This document shows positions 1 through 13,039 of a DNA stretch of 64,000 nucleotides, one piece after another. Numbering within the stretch: position 1 is the first letter of the stretch; each line of letters starts with the position of its first letter. The notes below the pieces were generated by a model. That model was not told where the DNA came from. It did not search any database and saw only the letters and a list, made by a program, of their open reading frames with translations. Position numbers and translations under genes: made by a program. The DNA lies in the NCBI GenBank assembly GCA_004352715.1, contig SCFE01000088.1:434209-498208 (forward strand), given 5' to 3'. This DNA comes from Hofstenia miamia. Taxonomy: Eukaryota; Xenacoelomorpha; Acoela.

Positions 1-353
1 AAAAAAAAAAAAAAAAACGTAAACGTTGGCTATTATGAGGTAAAAGCAGACAGATAAAATACAAGCTAGAATCGACAATTTACAGTTGTAATATATATAA
101 ACATTGTACATATTCCTGCTTTCATTCCTTCTTTGGTTTAAATTCAAATCTAGTGTGGAAATGGGTTTTTGAAAAATTGTTAAAAGAAACCGATTATATT
201 GGATATACTGGCACGCTAATTGTATGATTTATATGATTGTGATTAAAATTCTAAAATTGCTAAAGTTTATAAATGTTCTTATTTGTAATAGGCAGCTTTT
301 TACAACGACATTATTTTGCAAGACTAATTAAATAGTTATTTTATAAAATATGA

Positions 354-359
354 TTTATT
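354..359 (-). terminator. candidate polyadenylation signal of the DNAJA gene
   Basis: AATAAA reads on the minus strand here, about 155 bases beyond the stop codon at 514-516. It is the right strand and distance for the DNAJA 3' end, but the region is AT-rich and chance hexamers are common. Confidence 0.35.
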
Positions 360-513
360 CACATTAATATAATGTTAAATAAATTACTACGTAGTGCAGG
401 CAATATTTCTATCACGCGCACATATAGTATCCTAGTCAAACAAATAATATACATAAATGGCTAATCTGACAAATCAAAATGCGGTATTACAATATTGATA
501 ACATGCTGTAAAC

Positions 514-815
514 TCAGCCACTACGGCATTGCACAGATTGAGCACCGCCATGACTCTGATTATCATCGGAATCATAGCCTATGGAATTCGGTGGTGGCTC
601 TACCAATACTCTATGTTCCACATCACCATCTACTGCCATGGGTTTTGGTGGACGAGGTAGGATACGTGACAGTGATTTGATTTTATCCTTTGACAGCTCA
701 GATGGGAAAATGACAATAAAATGTACGATTAGCTTTCCACGATTAAATATATCTTTGTAAGTTGGCATGCCTTCGTTCAAAACGCACTTGTACGAATCGT
801 GAACTACTACTTCGC
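514..815 (-). CDS. DNAJA: DNAJA-type Hsp40 co-chaperone, last coding exon
   Basis: This is the C-terminal exon of a type I J-domain protein, which delivers unfolded clients to Hsp70 and stimulates its ATPase in the cytosol. It encodes the second half of the C-terminal substrate-binding region, including the family block KCVLNEGMP, a RGKLIVHFIVIFP strand, and an acidic, glycine-containing tail. The tail ends VQCRSG, so a cysteine sits four from the end, as in the farnesylated CaaX tails of DNAJA1/2, although G is an unusual last residue. The acceptor is tttgtatttag, just right of 815. The exon starts with two bases (GC) that complete a Gly codon begun by the exon at 4551-4784. The stop is at 514-516. 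Assignment to the DNAJA1/A2/A4 group is firm; the exact orthologue is not. Confidence 0.9.
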
Positions 816-3800
816 CTAAATACAAAATCAATCAATTAAAAACTCATATGATGAGTTACTGAGATTTATAGCGTAAGCCATAAAATTTTTAAAAAAGAAT
901 GTGCCATATTATCAAGAAAGGTCATAATAGTAGGAAAGAACAGAATGCACAAAAAATAGAAACCCTCAAAGTTTATACAGAAAAATTAAATAGTTAAATG
1001 AGTTCCTTTCAACTTTAAGATCTTGAGATATTAAACACAAGTAATTTGATAATGAAAAAAAACAAAAAACTAACCTAATATATGTAAAGGACTCCTAGTT
1101 TAGCTTATTGAAGTTACATTAGTTTCGGAATAAAAAAATAGTCTTATATACTACATTGGTTATTACTAGAAAATATGCCAGATAGTTTTTAATTAGAATG
1201 ACCAAAAATCAATAAAGGCAATGAACTCTAAATGATCGCTACAAGAAATCAGCGACAAAATTCAATTGATAAGTACAAGAGGACATTTATAAGACAGTGA
1301 ACCTTATATCGACAAAATGCAAAATAGTTAAATTGGACCGTTGTACCTAACTTTAGCCTTAAACAGCATGGCGACTTTTTCGAACATTTCCGGCGTTTTG
1401 ATAGTAAATAGATAACGTATAATGAGCATTATCAATACATGAACATTGCTGTTCAAATTTTGGAATGCATCTCATTAAAGAAAAAAATCATGGACATGCT
1501 AAAATAGTATGAAAGAAGGCATAACAAAAGCTACATTGACAGTCACAATCGCATGCAATCACATGCCTGACCGAGAAATGGATGAAATACAATACTTTCT
1601 ATGATTTCGGACAGACGTGTCTAGATGCCGTCTTAATCCGAAGGCTTGTTTGTCGAAAGAAGCAAAGACTGATTGTGTTAGATTCCATGCTCAAGTAAAA
1701 CAGACATGAGTCTTTTCAAAATTTCAATATTACAAAACAGTGTTTTATTAAATGTCTCATAAATTTAGATTTTCAAAAAAACCACGGCCTGTAATATTTT
1801 ACTACCAATGCAATTAATTCAATGTGTTAAACTTAGGTTCTTTAGCAATTGTTATTAAACACGGATTTTTTCATCTAAATAGCCATTGTTAGAACAATTG
1901 GCTTGTAAAGAACATGCTGAAACAAAGAGATGACAAAATCCTCGAATTGTATTTACTTTTTGACTCACGGAAAAGTGCAAAAATATGAGTAGTTGGTGCA
2001 CTTAATAAATGCACTATTCGTTTAGTCCAAAATACACTGATTGCACTTATTATACATATAATTTTAAAACACTAAATTTTTAACACCTTTAATCATAAGG
2101 CATTAATTGAGTAAATCAGAGTTGAAAATAGGCCTGAGGCAGGCCGCGCCTGAATTTTTTAATATATTTGACAATAGTGACTTGGAGAAAGTAACCCATT
2201 TATGTACCTCGTCACAATGAAATATTTAGCACCACTAAATCAAATGAGAGTTAATGATCAAACGGAAAAGTTAAATTTTGATCATTTACAAAGTCAAAAA
2301 ACAAAATATTTAATTAGAGCCAATTTAATGTTTAGCAATCCTTTACAGGTTCGTGAGTTGTGCAAACGCCAATTTGTTTTGTGTATGCATTGATTAATAA
2401 CACTAGCCAACAAAACGAACATTTTTTCATAACAGATATAGATATGTTTCTCTGAATCTATTTTTGATGCTGATTCCAAATCGGGTTACAGTTTTTTTCT
2501 AGGACGTATAGTTTTTGAAATATTTATAAACATACTTTTATGAAAAATTGAATAATTTTGTAAATATCTCGATTTTTTTAAACTGGTGGTCTGAATTTTC
2601 ACAATGCAGCATAGACCAGTGGTCAGCCATAATGCTTTTATTCCAAAACCGTTAGCGAACTTCGATCGTGTGAATTATAAAGGCATTCCTTTTGTTTTTC
2701 ACTCTGTGCACCACGCTTTTCGGGAAAGAAATCTAAATGGGAATGTAGGAAGTTCACTTCAAAAAGATATTCGTCTTCTTATTCCCTTAGAAAGGAAGTG
2801 CATATCCATTTGAAAGCCAGCCAAGTTTTCAATTCTAGCTGACTGAGGGCTCATTCAAATACCCTGCTAATTAGAACCTCTCTGATTTGTGACCCAACAA
2901 ATATTCCCGCCTTCAATAGTGTAAACCATCACCTGGAGAAATTTTAATGGGCAATTCTTCACCACATTGCACTGGTATACATGCTGAATCTGAAATTCTG
3001 TGTAGAAAATCGTTTTAAATTTACACTCAAAAAATAAGTTTTCATGATGATCTTTTGGTTCCTTCCATATGGCAAATGACATTTTTTTCTTACCAAATTG
3101 CTAATCTATTTTAACAAGGAGAGCATATTTGATGTTCCGCCCACATTATACCTTGGCCACCTAGTTGGCAATCAAAGTAAAGTTTGTATATTTTCTTAAG
3201 ATTGAATGTAGTACTTCACCGTTGTAGCACATACATAGCAAAGGTATTTTGCTGATTCTTGCATTTTCAGCGCATGCTGATTGATATCAAATAATTTGAA
3301 ATAATTTAGCACTAGCAGAACACCTCACGCGACTATAGCCAAAGGAAGACTATATGGATAAACATATAAATACATAAATAAACAAAAACATACAAGGATA
3401 GATAATATAAAACCTATAAAATAATTAACCATTATAAATTTAGCACATATATTACCCACAAAACCATTAAATACACTAGAGCTGTTCAGTACAAATTTCA
3501 AAAAATAGTAATTTGCCATTATAAAGGGGTATATCTGTATATTTACAAATGACTCTATCTTAAATATCTGATTGCAGTTCTGGAATCAGCGTCTCAAATG
3601 CAATTTAGGACAGATAAAATTGTCTCTGATGAAAACACGTTGTTGACCAGTGTAATTTAATTTGACCTAAATCTAACTAGTGAACAGCAAACTTAAGTAG
3701 AGCTGCCGCGATAAATCTATTGCAATCGTTCGAATACGGTTTAGTGAACTAATCGTTTGCCCAATATAAATAGCAAACCTTATTGGACTAAAACACGCAC

Positions 3801-4550
3801 GCATTTTGGAAAATACATATATTTTCACAATTTGTATGTTTGGGTGGCCATTCTTGAAAGGTGGCCTAATAGTAATAAATCCTAACATTACAAACACCAT
3901 ACCATTACTTGCATAAAAAGTCTAAAATCGATTTTTTTGAGACATTAATAAGTGCCGATTAACAGATTTAAAAGGCACAAGGTAATTGACAAGAAATCTC
4001 ATTATTAATCAATTCATTTCTAAATTTGAGCACAGTGGTACTCTGGCGAGTAGTTTTATACACTAAGACTAAATGTACGCAGTGACACAATTTATTTGTT
4101 TTTGCTCGAATAAATACTAAGCTTTACATAAATCACACTGCTAAACCAATATCCTGCGTTATTGCATTTCGATTAGACTCAAACATTTTGGAGTTATAGA
4201 GAAATTTTGCAAAATCAGAAAATATTACCACATTATCACCATATTTAAGGCATATTGATAATTTTTATTGGGGAGAGGGATCCTACACTGCCTTTACAAA
4301 AGTATGACTCACACTTCGATTTTTGGAAAAAAGGTAATTTACTGCGATTGAAATGGTTTACAAATTAAATGTAGAGCACTTTTTTTGTTACGAAGTGAAA
4401 ATCAATCATGCCATCTACACATACAACTATACTACTTTGAAAGTAGATGTAACCAATAAGGACCAAGAGGGAATTTTCCATTATAAACAACACTATACTA
4501 ACCACTAATTATTAAATAACTTTTTGTAAACATTTATGCATTAAAAATAC
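816..4550 (-). other. DNAJA intron
   Basis: This 3.7-kb intron lies between the two DNAJA exons. It is AT-rich with only short open frames of no recognisable family. I saw no clear transposon core or RNA gene in it. Confidence 0.6.
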
Positions 4551-4784
4551 CAGGAACTGTAGAAATGACCAAACTTCTCTCGTCCAAGGTTTCGATAACG
4601 CGAGCGAATCCACACAGAGCTTCAACCAACGGCAGTTCGAGCTTGTATGCTAAATCGATTTTCCCGGCATGTGAGAACTTAGAATGTGGCTGTTCGTCAA
4701 GAACGATAATAACATCTCCCGCTTCTAGACCAGGAACTTCGTCTCCATCGCCATGCATCACAATCTTCTGACCGTCCCGCATAC
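4551..4784 (-). CDS. DNAJA: DNAJA-type Hsp40 co-chaperone, penultimate coding exon
   Basis: This exon encodes the part of the C-terminal domain that follows the zinc-finger region in type I J-proteins. The order of blocks matches the family: GMRDGQKIVMHGDGDE, then PGLEAGDVIIVLDE, then LPLVEALCGF, ending STVPG. The acceptor is ccatctag, before 4784, and the donor CCTG|gtattt follows 4551. The 234-bp exon is phase 1 at both ends and joins in frame to 815-514. The J domain, Gly/Phe region and zinc fingers should lie upstream (higher coordinates on minus), but no such exons are visible before the alpha-catenin exon at 9391 or elsewhere in the window. The gene is therefore incomplete here, probably because of an assembly or rearrangement break. 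Confidence 0.92.
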
Positions 4785-5189
4785 CTAGATGGAAAATATT
4801 TTCTTGAATAATAAATTTCTCTTCAATATTCAAACCAAAAGAGAAAATATAATAACAAATTAGTTAATAAATGTTTTGCTCAATTAATGCAACGTTTATT
4901 ACAGAATTTACAATAATTTGGCATTTAGAAAAATTAAGTAAAAAACGAAACACATTATAGACTCGACTTCAATGATAGGCGGACTAGTGATATTGAATTA
5001 ACTGCCAATTGTTGGTAGGAGTGAACCAACTTGTCTCTTGCAAAAAATTATTAAAAGATCACGTCTTCTAAATTTAATGAAAAAACGTAAATATTTATAA
5101 TTTTACAGTGGAACGCACCAAATTGTCTTTTAGAAGCATGAGCGCTGCATAAGAATATATAATTATTGTTAGTATTACTGTTATTATCT

Positions 5190-6580
5190 TATTACTTTTC
5201 ACAGCTTCGGACTGGTGCGACTCTCAGTTCGGAACTCCCCACTTTCCAGGGAGTCTGAGAGTATCATCAGGAGTGCTGTTACAAGCAGTGTTGCCTTCTG
5301 TACTGTCGCCCCACCCGACTTCGGCAATCCTAACTCTTCAAAGTATCTCTTATGATTCTTCTTACAGCTCCCAGTACTCAAACTGCTACAGAAACCTTCA
5401 AATTCTCTGCCAACTCCCTGTACTTGTCTATTTTATCTTTTTCCTTGCTTTCTAAATTCCTGTCCTTTTATACTGCCAAGTCTATCACTGTTCCCAATCT
5501 TTCCTGTCTACCACTACTATGTCTGGCCTCCGTCGTTCTATCAGTTTGCTCGTCTAAATGTTGAAGTCTCACATTCCCTATAACGCCCTTTGGCTCATTC
5601 GCATACCACTAATCTCCAACTTCTAACTACATGCCGTCTACTCAAGCTCCGATGTACAATGTCAGTCTGCGCCCACTTCTCACACACAGCTATCTCCAAC
5701 TCTTTCTTACATAGTTTGCATTTGTCACTTACCACAGTGCTTCTGTCTATTTGCTTCTTCACACAATGTGTCCTTATTGTTTGCTCAAGTGCTGCAATTA
5801 TAAGTGCTTCTGTTTCTATCTTTAGCCATTTGTTACTCTTTTCTATGTATTCATTGGGCATTCTCCATGCATTGCTCCCTGCCTATACTTTGTTCTCCTC
5901 CCTGCTTCTAGCCTACTCTGGTATGTCTTCTTTTCCCCAGATTGTATTATCTTCCTAACTCTACACTGATCACCAGTAGTGATCCTTTAGGTTACTTTTC
6001 TACCTATTCCTTTCGTCCTAGTGCGTCTGCTTCTACCTACATCTCAATTTAAGTTGAATGCCCCTTCTGCTGCTAGTACTTCCCTGGTCTCCATGTCTAG
6101 CTCTTCTAGTTCATTTTTGTTCAACCTAACTATTCCTGTCGACTATCTCAGCAGTGGTATAACCTACTTATATTTTGCCTTTTTGCTGTTATGACAATTC
6201 AATGACGACTTCTGTAGTACCCCTATTCTTTTTCTTGTATTCTTTCCTTAACATTCACTATATTTGCTTATGATCTATTCCGTGTCTCCCAATCACTCTT
6301 AAATACTTGTATCCTTCCTTGAGTTCTTCAATGTATCTCCACTGCTCGTCCGCAAGCCACCTTCATCTGCAAACTTGCGTGTGATCATTGTCACTGCTGC
6401 ACACTTTTCTAATCCAAACTCAAACCCAGACTCTCTACTTGCCCTCTCGAATGTCTCAACTTGTTTCTGCAAAATCGTCCATGTTAAGCTGTCCCTGGAA
6501 GATGCCCCAGACTTTGCTAATTTATCTCTGCTTTACACTTTCCCATCTTTCTCTATAAACCCAACCCATTTCTATTAAAC
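5190..6580 (-). pseudogene. decayed non-LTR retrotransposon, reverse-transcriptase C-terminal part
   Basis: Read on minus, this stretch has the layout downstream of the reverse transcriptase in a family of animal LINEs. There is an ALEQTIRTHCVKKQID block, a zinc-knuckle-like C-x2-C ending in a CEKWAQ / RRH segment near 5850-5595, then a terminal block near 5400-5200 resembling the family's GAxGxxxK / LLxTAxxLR region. Further up (6100-6580) are fragments of the palm region. Many stops and frameshifts interrupt it. The strong pyrimidine bias of the plus strand contrasts with its surroundings. It lies between the DNAJA and alpha-catenin exons, where both genes appear broken. Confidence 0.6.
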
Positions 6581-6681
6581 TTATGTGATATGCCGTCATA
6601 TGCCTTCCTTTAGTCTATCCACGCCATTGCTAAGTTTGTCTTCCTTCTACAATTCATCACCACTGCCTGGTGTATTAACAA

Positions 6682-6684
<3 letters not shown>

Positions 6685-6752
<68 letters not shown>
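6685..6752. repeat. (AT)34 microsatellite
   Basis: An uninterrupted AT dinucleotide tract of 68 bases, one of the longest in the window. It is a plausible slippage or misassembly site in the interval where two genes break. Confidence 0.97.
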
Positions 6753-6755
<3 letters not shown>

Positions 6756-6899
6756 ATACACACATATATACATGTAATTAATTCTCAGCTATTTCAACTC
6801 CAAATTCACTTAGCCATCCAACTTAAGGAAAGCCACCTAGAGTTCGTTCTACAATACCAGATGGACTCCCAATCTTCAAAAAATTGTATACGATTTCAT

Positions 6900-9050
6900 C
6901 ACCCCTAGACGTTACTAGGTCTTGGTAATTGGACACTTGAGAAAACTAAAGAATGCGTCCGCATGTTCAATTTGACACACCTTATTCTCATAGTGCAAGA
7001 AACTTATAATATTCTCCGATATGCCTGTCAAATTGTATATTAATGGTTGTTCTGTTCTTTTGCATCTTGGCTGCACAAAGTAACAAGTTCCAAAGTCACA
7101 AAGTCATCCCAAGTTACTGCTATTTGTGACTCTGAAAAAAAGCAAAATTTTGGATTTGATACTGCGGAAGTATAGGCCTCTGATGAAATTCGGGAATGTT
7201 TTACAATTTGTCTTGCTGGTAAAATCTACATCCTTGGCCACTTACTCGATTATGAAAAATTATTGGTCTTACCAAGTGAACGGTTACTTAGGCGCCTATG
7301 CTCTAAAACTATAATAATCTTTTCTTAATACACAGTTTTCAAACAGAACTGATTGCAATTTACCCTTAGATGAAAAGCATCTTCATAAAGAAGCAGTCTA
7401 CACGGACTTTGAAGGTATTGGTGAAGAAGGACAATGCTATGAGTCAATTTATTGCTTTATGATAACTTCTCTTAAAAAAGGTTAACACTTTTTAGTTAAA
7501 ACTTTACTTAGATTAAAGAAACAGCTGAATTAGTCAGTGATTATATTGAACAAACTCTTAGTGATTAAAGCACACCGAATGTGGTTGTAAAGGCAATAAC
7601 GTGTGACAACAACAGAATAAAAACTCTCAAGAATAAAAAATACAGTTCTGATGCATTTTAGAGCATAAATTTTAATGGTCAGAAGATTCATTGATTGTTT
7701 GATGTTGTGCATCATATAAAGGCCGTTCGCAATAATTGTTATCGTTTTGTAACTTCACATTGTCAATGTTTGCGTATGATTGTATACGCAATGTGGCCAT
7801 GCTCTTAGATAAGAGCCAAAATTTAATTCAACGTCTCTGATCCTCAAATGCCAAAAAAAGAAAACGTCCATTTGTTTGCAGATGATAGCAGTGTAAAATC
7901 ACAATAGGGTTTGTTACATAAATTTTTATTTAATGGAACACGCAATTCCAAATCACCTACTCCTCCGTTAAGACTTGCACGTGCAATATATCTTAATGAT
8001 AAAAAAATGAATTCTTAGGCAATTTGCAGATTGCACTCAACGCTGGCGAAATAGTAAACTTCCTGAATTAAGCTGTCAAACTTTTGACTTCGGAAAAAGA
8101 TTTGGACAATATCCACAGAAAAGTGGGGGGAGATTTTTTGGTGGGATTGTATGAAAGTACTTGTTCTGAAAGAATAATTAAACTTGGAAATTTTTGAAAT
8201 ATCATTCTGATAGTGAGATTTCTACAGATTAATTTTCTAATGAAATTGATTTTAATGAGTTGGAGGAATTATCTGATTTTGAACTTGAAGTTATGTGCTG
8301 TCAATGTTTTTGAAGAAATCAGCGACTTCCCATTTCGATGACTGTTTGCCTTTAAGCATCAGAAATTATTTTTCAAAGAATGTCTTTGAAATGAATAGGG
8401 TGACTTGCTAATGGTTTCAAATGATTTGCTTGATTTGGGGTACATATGACCCCACAGTCAATTCCTAAACGTCTTGCCAATTAACTAATATAATTAATTT
8501 AACCAAGATCATAGAAGAATTATTATTTTAATACAGAATATTAAGAAGAGTACTAAAAATTTAAAAATTGAAAGTTTTTTCAGTATAAACAGTTAGCTGG
8601 CTTTTGTTAATTTTCATTTCAGGAATTTATGGAATGTGTCAGAAAATTTTCATAAATTCCTCTGCTCCTCACATGATAACATTATGAAAATCATATTAGC
8701 TGTAACATGTGTAAATATAGTTTTCATCAATAAACAAAGGGATATTAATAGTAAGCTCACATCATCAAAGGCTGTTAAATTTAAAGCTACATCTTCAAGA
8801 AGATAATAATTTTTCGTTTTGTTGGATTATGTTGTAATATTAAACTATATTTTGCTGAATTATTTGAAATTTACTATTAATTTTATAAATAACAGCGCCA
8901 AATTCAGGGTTATATCTTTTATAAAGTCGGCCCTCATATTTACTAAATTCTGATGTTATCAAGGCCGCGGTTACAGTAGGCGATGTCACAACTCACATTT
9001 CAATGTCAATTTTCAATAATATTCTTTCTGCTAAAACACACATAACCCAT
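6900..9050. other. intergenic sequence with degraded coding-like fragments
   Basis: No intact gene was found. Short plus-strand reading segments at about 7126-7314, 7365-7480 and 8030-8300 have coding-like composition, including an acidic SDSE/NEIDFNELEELSDFELE stretch, but they are separated by stops. They could be a decayed DNA transposon; I could not assign a family. Confidence 0.35.
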
Positions 9051-9064
9051 AATCATTATTTAAA

Positions 9065-9135
9065 GTGACCCGAACCAAACATGTGACCCGACCGTACCAT
9101 AATTTTAACATATGTAAAATGACCGGATCCGGCAC
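9065..9135. repeat. GACCCGA-rich dispersed repeat
   Basis: Contains repeated gtgacccga/gacccgacc motifs and a gaccggatccgg segment in AT-rich sequence. Related GACCCG or CGGGTC motifs recur at 24275-24330, 35504-35640 and 39815-39885, so this looks like a dispersed element rather than gene sequence. Confidence 0.5.
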
Positions 9136-9390
9136 GTTTACCATTGCTTGAGATAGGCCATAGGGGACGTTACGGTGATAAACAAACTGCAAATCTAAAT
9201 ATAACAAATAGGTGCACGCTATTGAAGTTTAAAGGTTCGTAAACACAAAAAACTATTCGCATTGGCTAACAATTCAAAATGCTAACAAAATTCTAAATGT
9301 CAAATAGTGATATGGCTAATATTCATAAAAAAATAAAATACATAATTTGTTTACGCGAAATTGGTTTTAATAATAAAATAGAGGTCAAAC

Positions 9391-10144
9391 CTCACGAACT
9401 GCGTCATAGACTCCTTGCGCTGAAGCCACAAATTCATCCGACTCGCCATTTTTCTCGGCGTTTGACACTGCATGGCTAAACCTTGGACAAGCTGCTTCGA
9501 CCAAATTAGTGAGAGCATTCATCACTTGATCGGTATACAAACTGCGCTCTTTGCCCTCCATTGCACCGTCGATTGCGTCACATAGCCGCTGGACTCTCAG
9601 TCGTACCAAGGCCTCACATTTCCAAAGAGAATTAACATCGCCGTTTCGCAAAGAAGCAACCGCGTTATTTACATCACGCAAAATACGATCCTCGAGGACA
9701 GCTACGACATCTTCTAATGCAGTCAAATCATCAAGTGCCTCCGTTACAACTCTCAACGTCTTGCGCCACGTAGAGTGGAAAACAGCAGCATTGTTTACTG
9801 TAATGGAATCATCCGGTAAGATCCCTAACGTACACGCTGCATTTACAAGTTGTGGAGTAAGAGAGACTAGTTGATTAATTGCGGCACGTACAAGTCGCAC
9901 GCCATCAAAATCACTGCTTACTGCACAAGTGAGATCAGAGGCATGCACAATGCGATTAATCTGATCGTTTAGATGCTGCTCATTTAACGGTTGTTGGGCT
10001 TTCGCGGCATTTATAAGGCGTTCACTGGGACTTTCCGGATCGAGAAGTACTTCACAAACTGCATCTGCAGCGGCTCGTCGAAGTTGACGCCGTAGTGTGT
10101 CTGTAGCAGCGAAAAAGTGAGTTAAGGCAGGACTATCAGACTTG
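9391..10144 (-). CDS. CTNNA: alpha-catenin, coding exon 5 (middle domain)
   Basis: This is the largest alpha-catenin exon, about residues 345-595 of an 863-residue model. It covers the helical M region of the vinculin/alpha-catenin family, which senses tension and recruits vinculin. Family blocks visible are DTLRRQLRRA near the start, GVRLVRAAINQL, LRVVTEALDDLT, ILRDVNNAVASL, and YDAVRE at the end. The donor is CGTGAG|gtttga, phase 0. The start is uncertain. A good acceptor (gtaatttag) precedes 10148, but its phase does not match the GG|gtttaa donor of exon 4. The next AG (before 10144, used here) matches phase but is a weak site. A GC donor in exon 4 would also reconcile them. The next exon expected to the left on minus is absent; it is found on plus at 46459. 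Confidence 0.93.
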
Positions 10145-10148
10145 CTTC

Positions 10149-11401
10149 CTAAATTACTCGCAAATAATTCATTGTTCAATTAAAATATCTTACAAAATAA
10201 AAACTATGACGATAAAAAAAATATAAAATTTTGCAAAGAAATCAATTTAAAATTGAAGCAGAGACTAAAAGGTCAATTAAGAAATAGAGAAATTTGAAAA
10301 ATATTCGCGTACAATAAGTAAATAAAAAAGGAACTCTGCAAACGACTATATCTCATGGTTAATTAACTGACATGCACTAAGACTGTTGGAGTTACAAAAT
10401 GATGCTATCTTATAACTGTGCAACATCAAAACAGTAGCAGTGATTGAATGCACAAATATTAAAAACATAAATGATATAACAAGAGAAATAGCGAAACAAA
10501 CCTTTTAATTTCTAAAAAAAGTATAATAAGCGAACCTTTTCTTTTAATTCGAAATAGTACGGTCTTAGTCACATTTTCATAACGTAATACACTCCGAAGA
10601 TATTTCTTAATACAGGATCCTATATATGAAATCAACTACATTAAAATAAATTTTCAATAACCAAATAGGGCAAACATTGCACTTAGGTCTATTCTATAAA
10701 AAATGCAATCCTCCCCAAATTGTTTCATAATTAAAATGCAAATCCAAGAAGTTAAGAGCACGAATCGTAATTTGACATTATTAACATAAAATCCCAACTG
10801 TATTCGACGGGAAACCAACCTGATCTTCACAAAAACGGTTAGTTAAAAAAGCTTGAATAGAAGCAATCGCTTAGTACATAAGAGTTGGCAAGACAACATC
10901 TTCATCAATGTAAAAAATTTGAGAGCTGATATGTAAGAACAACTCAACAACGCGAAAGTAATGAAGTGGAATTTGCTACTTGGTTGATGCCAAAGAAAAC
11001 CATAAGTCACAAACAGTTTCAATGAAAAATGTTTTTCATTTAATAATATTCTTGATATAATTTTAGTTACTATGCTATCGAATTCCCACAGCGTCTACAA
11101 CTCGATGTGAAAGAGACTTGTACTTTGACGCAATAGAGACACATTTAAAAGTGTCTATAACCAAAGTTTAATGAATGCATTCATTTTATTGAGGAAGAAA
11201 TTCCTGCTGTGCTTGTAATACACCCTGTGCAACCTACGTCTAATACCAAGTAATCATTGTCTCATCTGCTTCTTCAAAAGCGAAGTTATCGTATAATCAA
11301 GTGCGCATTTGCAAAGGCACGAGCGATAAATGGAAACATGTGTATATTATTTAAAAATTTTTAACATTCGTGCAAAAACGCGGTTTTAAATAACTTTAAA
11401 C
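10149..11401 (-). other. alpha-catenin intron 4
   Basis: A 1.25-kb AT-rich intron between exons 4 and 5. Nothing recognisable was seen in it. Confidence 0.6.
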
Positions 11402-11675
11402 CCGCCTTGCGAATATGCTTGAAGAAGATCTTGCAATGCTTGTCTTACAGAATTGCAACTTTCTACTATACGCTGTCTTCGCACAGCTGGGGTATCAGGA
11501 GCATCAGCCAAATGACCAGCGCCGCTAATAATAGCTTCCAATTTTGATTCCAAAACTGGACGCAAACGAGCAACATTATAAGTCGGAGGGCGACCACAAA
11601 CCGCTTCTAATTCATTCAATGCACGAGCTAAACCTGGGGTCTCTTCTGAATCGACGCCGGCTGTGCTTGCTGTGC
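11402..11675 (-). CDS. CTNNA: alpha-catenin, coding exon 4
   Basis: Encodes about residues 254-344, at the junction of the N domain and the vinculin-binding M1 bundle. The conserved core reads RLRPVLESKLEAIISGA, then RRQRIVESCNSVRQALQDLL, closely matching animal alpha-catenins. The acceptor is tttgtatttag before 11675. Its first two bases (GC) complete a Gly codon started by exon 3 (phase 1). The end is set at GGCGG|gtttaa, phase 2. An alternative GC donor ends the exon at 11406, phase 1, which would fit the better exon 5 acceptor. The linker before the core (TASTAGVDSEETPG) is lineage-specific and shorter than the vertebrate one. Confidence 0.93.
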
Positions 11676-12546
11676 CTAAATACAAAGCATAAGCTATTTT
11701 CCAATTTACAGATTCGAAATACATCTTTCAATTTTAGCCCATTTCATACAAAGGTCCACAAATGGGGACCATGTTTTGAAAATTATGTTTGATGCTTGCT
11801 ATTAATTTCATGCTAATTTTTTTTATTGATTGTTTAAATCTATTGTATTTTTAATGCTTTGCGGGTTCAGTATTGGTTTACTGTTGTTTCGCAATTTTTT
11901 TACGTCTGTTTTTTAAACATTTTTTATATATCCTGAGGTAAGCCTTTCAATTTATACTTTACTTATGCATCACTGACTTCAACATACATTTGACCTCTAC
12001 AAAGTAAATTCATTGTGTTATTAAAAAAACTCAAATTTTTTGACATTTTGCTAACAGTTCATAACCAAGGTCCTCAAATGAGGTCCATACGAAATATCAT
12101 AAAACAACACTTCAAAAGACTAATCGCACACGAAATTCTTCTTAATATGCTTTCTAAACTACCATATCAGAGAAATAACCAATTCCAAAGGATTTAAGTA
12201 GGTCTTGTATGAAATGGGTTAAGATGCTAAATAAGCATACTTTAAATGACCCTCACTGCTCGGAGGAACAGAGGACCAATATTTAATAGTTTTTGACAAT
12301 GAATGCATATAAAGCTATGAAATCCTTAATTTCAAAGTTATATCTCAAATATGTAAATACTGAAATTCAAATTTAGTTAACAATTGACTTACGTTCTTTA
12401 AAATATTTTTGATAAAAGCAATATAATAAAGTATTGGCGAAACAACCCAATCTGTACATGAATGACCCCTAGCATTTAATTTGATATAAGAAAGTAAACA
12501 ATTAGCATAAATTAACAACTATTGCATTTCCTGTTAAAACAGCTTA

Positions 12547-13039
12547 TCAACACGGATTTAATTTAAGCAGCACAACTGTTAATAACAAAATAAAAAGAAG
12601 GATTAGTTGTAAGCTGAACAAAAATGCATTCGAAATAAACAAAAAGCAAAATGCCCTGCATGCAAATAATGATAATTAAAAATTAATGTGTAGCGTAGCT
12701 ATCTCGCAAATATTGTATTCTTATGATATCAGGGCAGATGATACCTTACATTAGTGAACTTTATCATATTCCGTTAAGAATTTTTGATATTCCAATAGTA
12801 AAAACCGTAAGCAAAGATGTACCATAAATTNTCAACACGGATTTAATTTAAGCAGCACAACTGTTAATAACAAAATAATGATAATTAAAAATTAATGTGT
12901 AGCGTAGCTATCTCGCAAATATTGTATTCTTGTGATATCAGGGCAGATGATACCTTACATTAGTGAACTTTATCATATTCCGTTAAGAATTTTTGATATT
13001 CCAATAGTAAAAACCGTAAGCAAAGATGTACCATAAATT
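12547..13039. repeat. direct duplication around a single N; second copy carries a deletion
   Basis: 12547-12830 is repeated at 12832-13039. The second copy lacks about 76 bases and has a few substitutions, and the two are joined by one N at 12831. The pattern fits two alleles laid end to end by the assembler more than a true tandem repeat. It lies within an intron, so the protein is unaffected. Confidence 0.85.

Noticed and set aside
2604-2813. 69-codon plus-strand frame in the DNAJA intron
   Set aside because: No recognised family, no splice context and no homologous neighbour; treated as chance.
5590-5958. 122-codon plus-strand frame rich in Ser/Leu
   Set aside because: It is the antisense of the minus-strand LINE fragment, which shows family motifs; the plus-strand translation has none.
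9551-9874. 107-codon plus-strand frame
   Set aside because: Antisense shadow of alpha-catenin exon 5.
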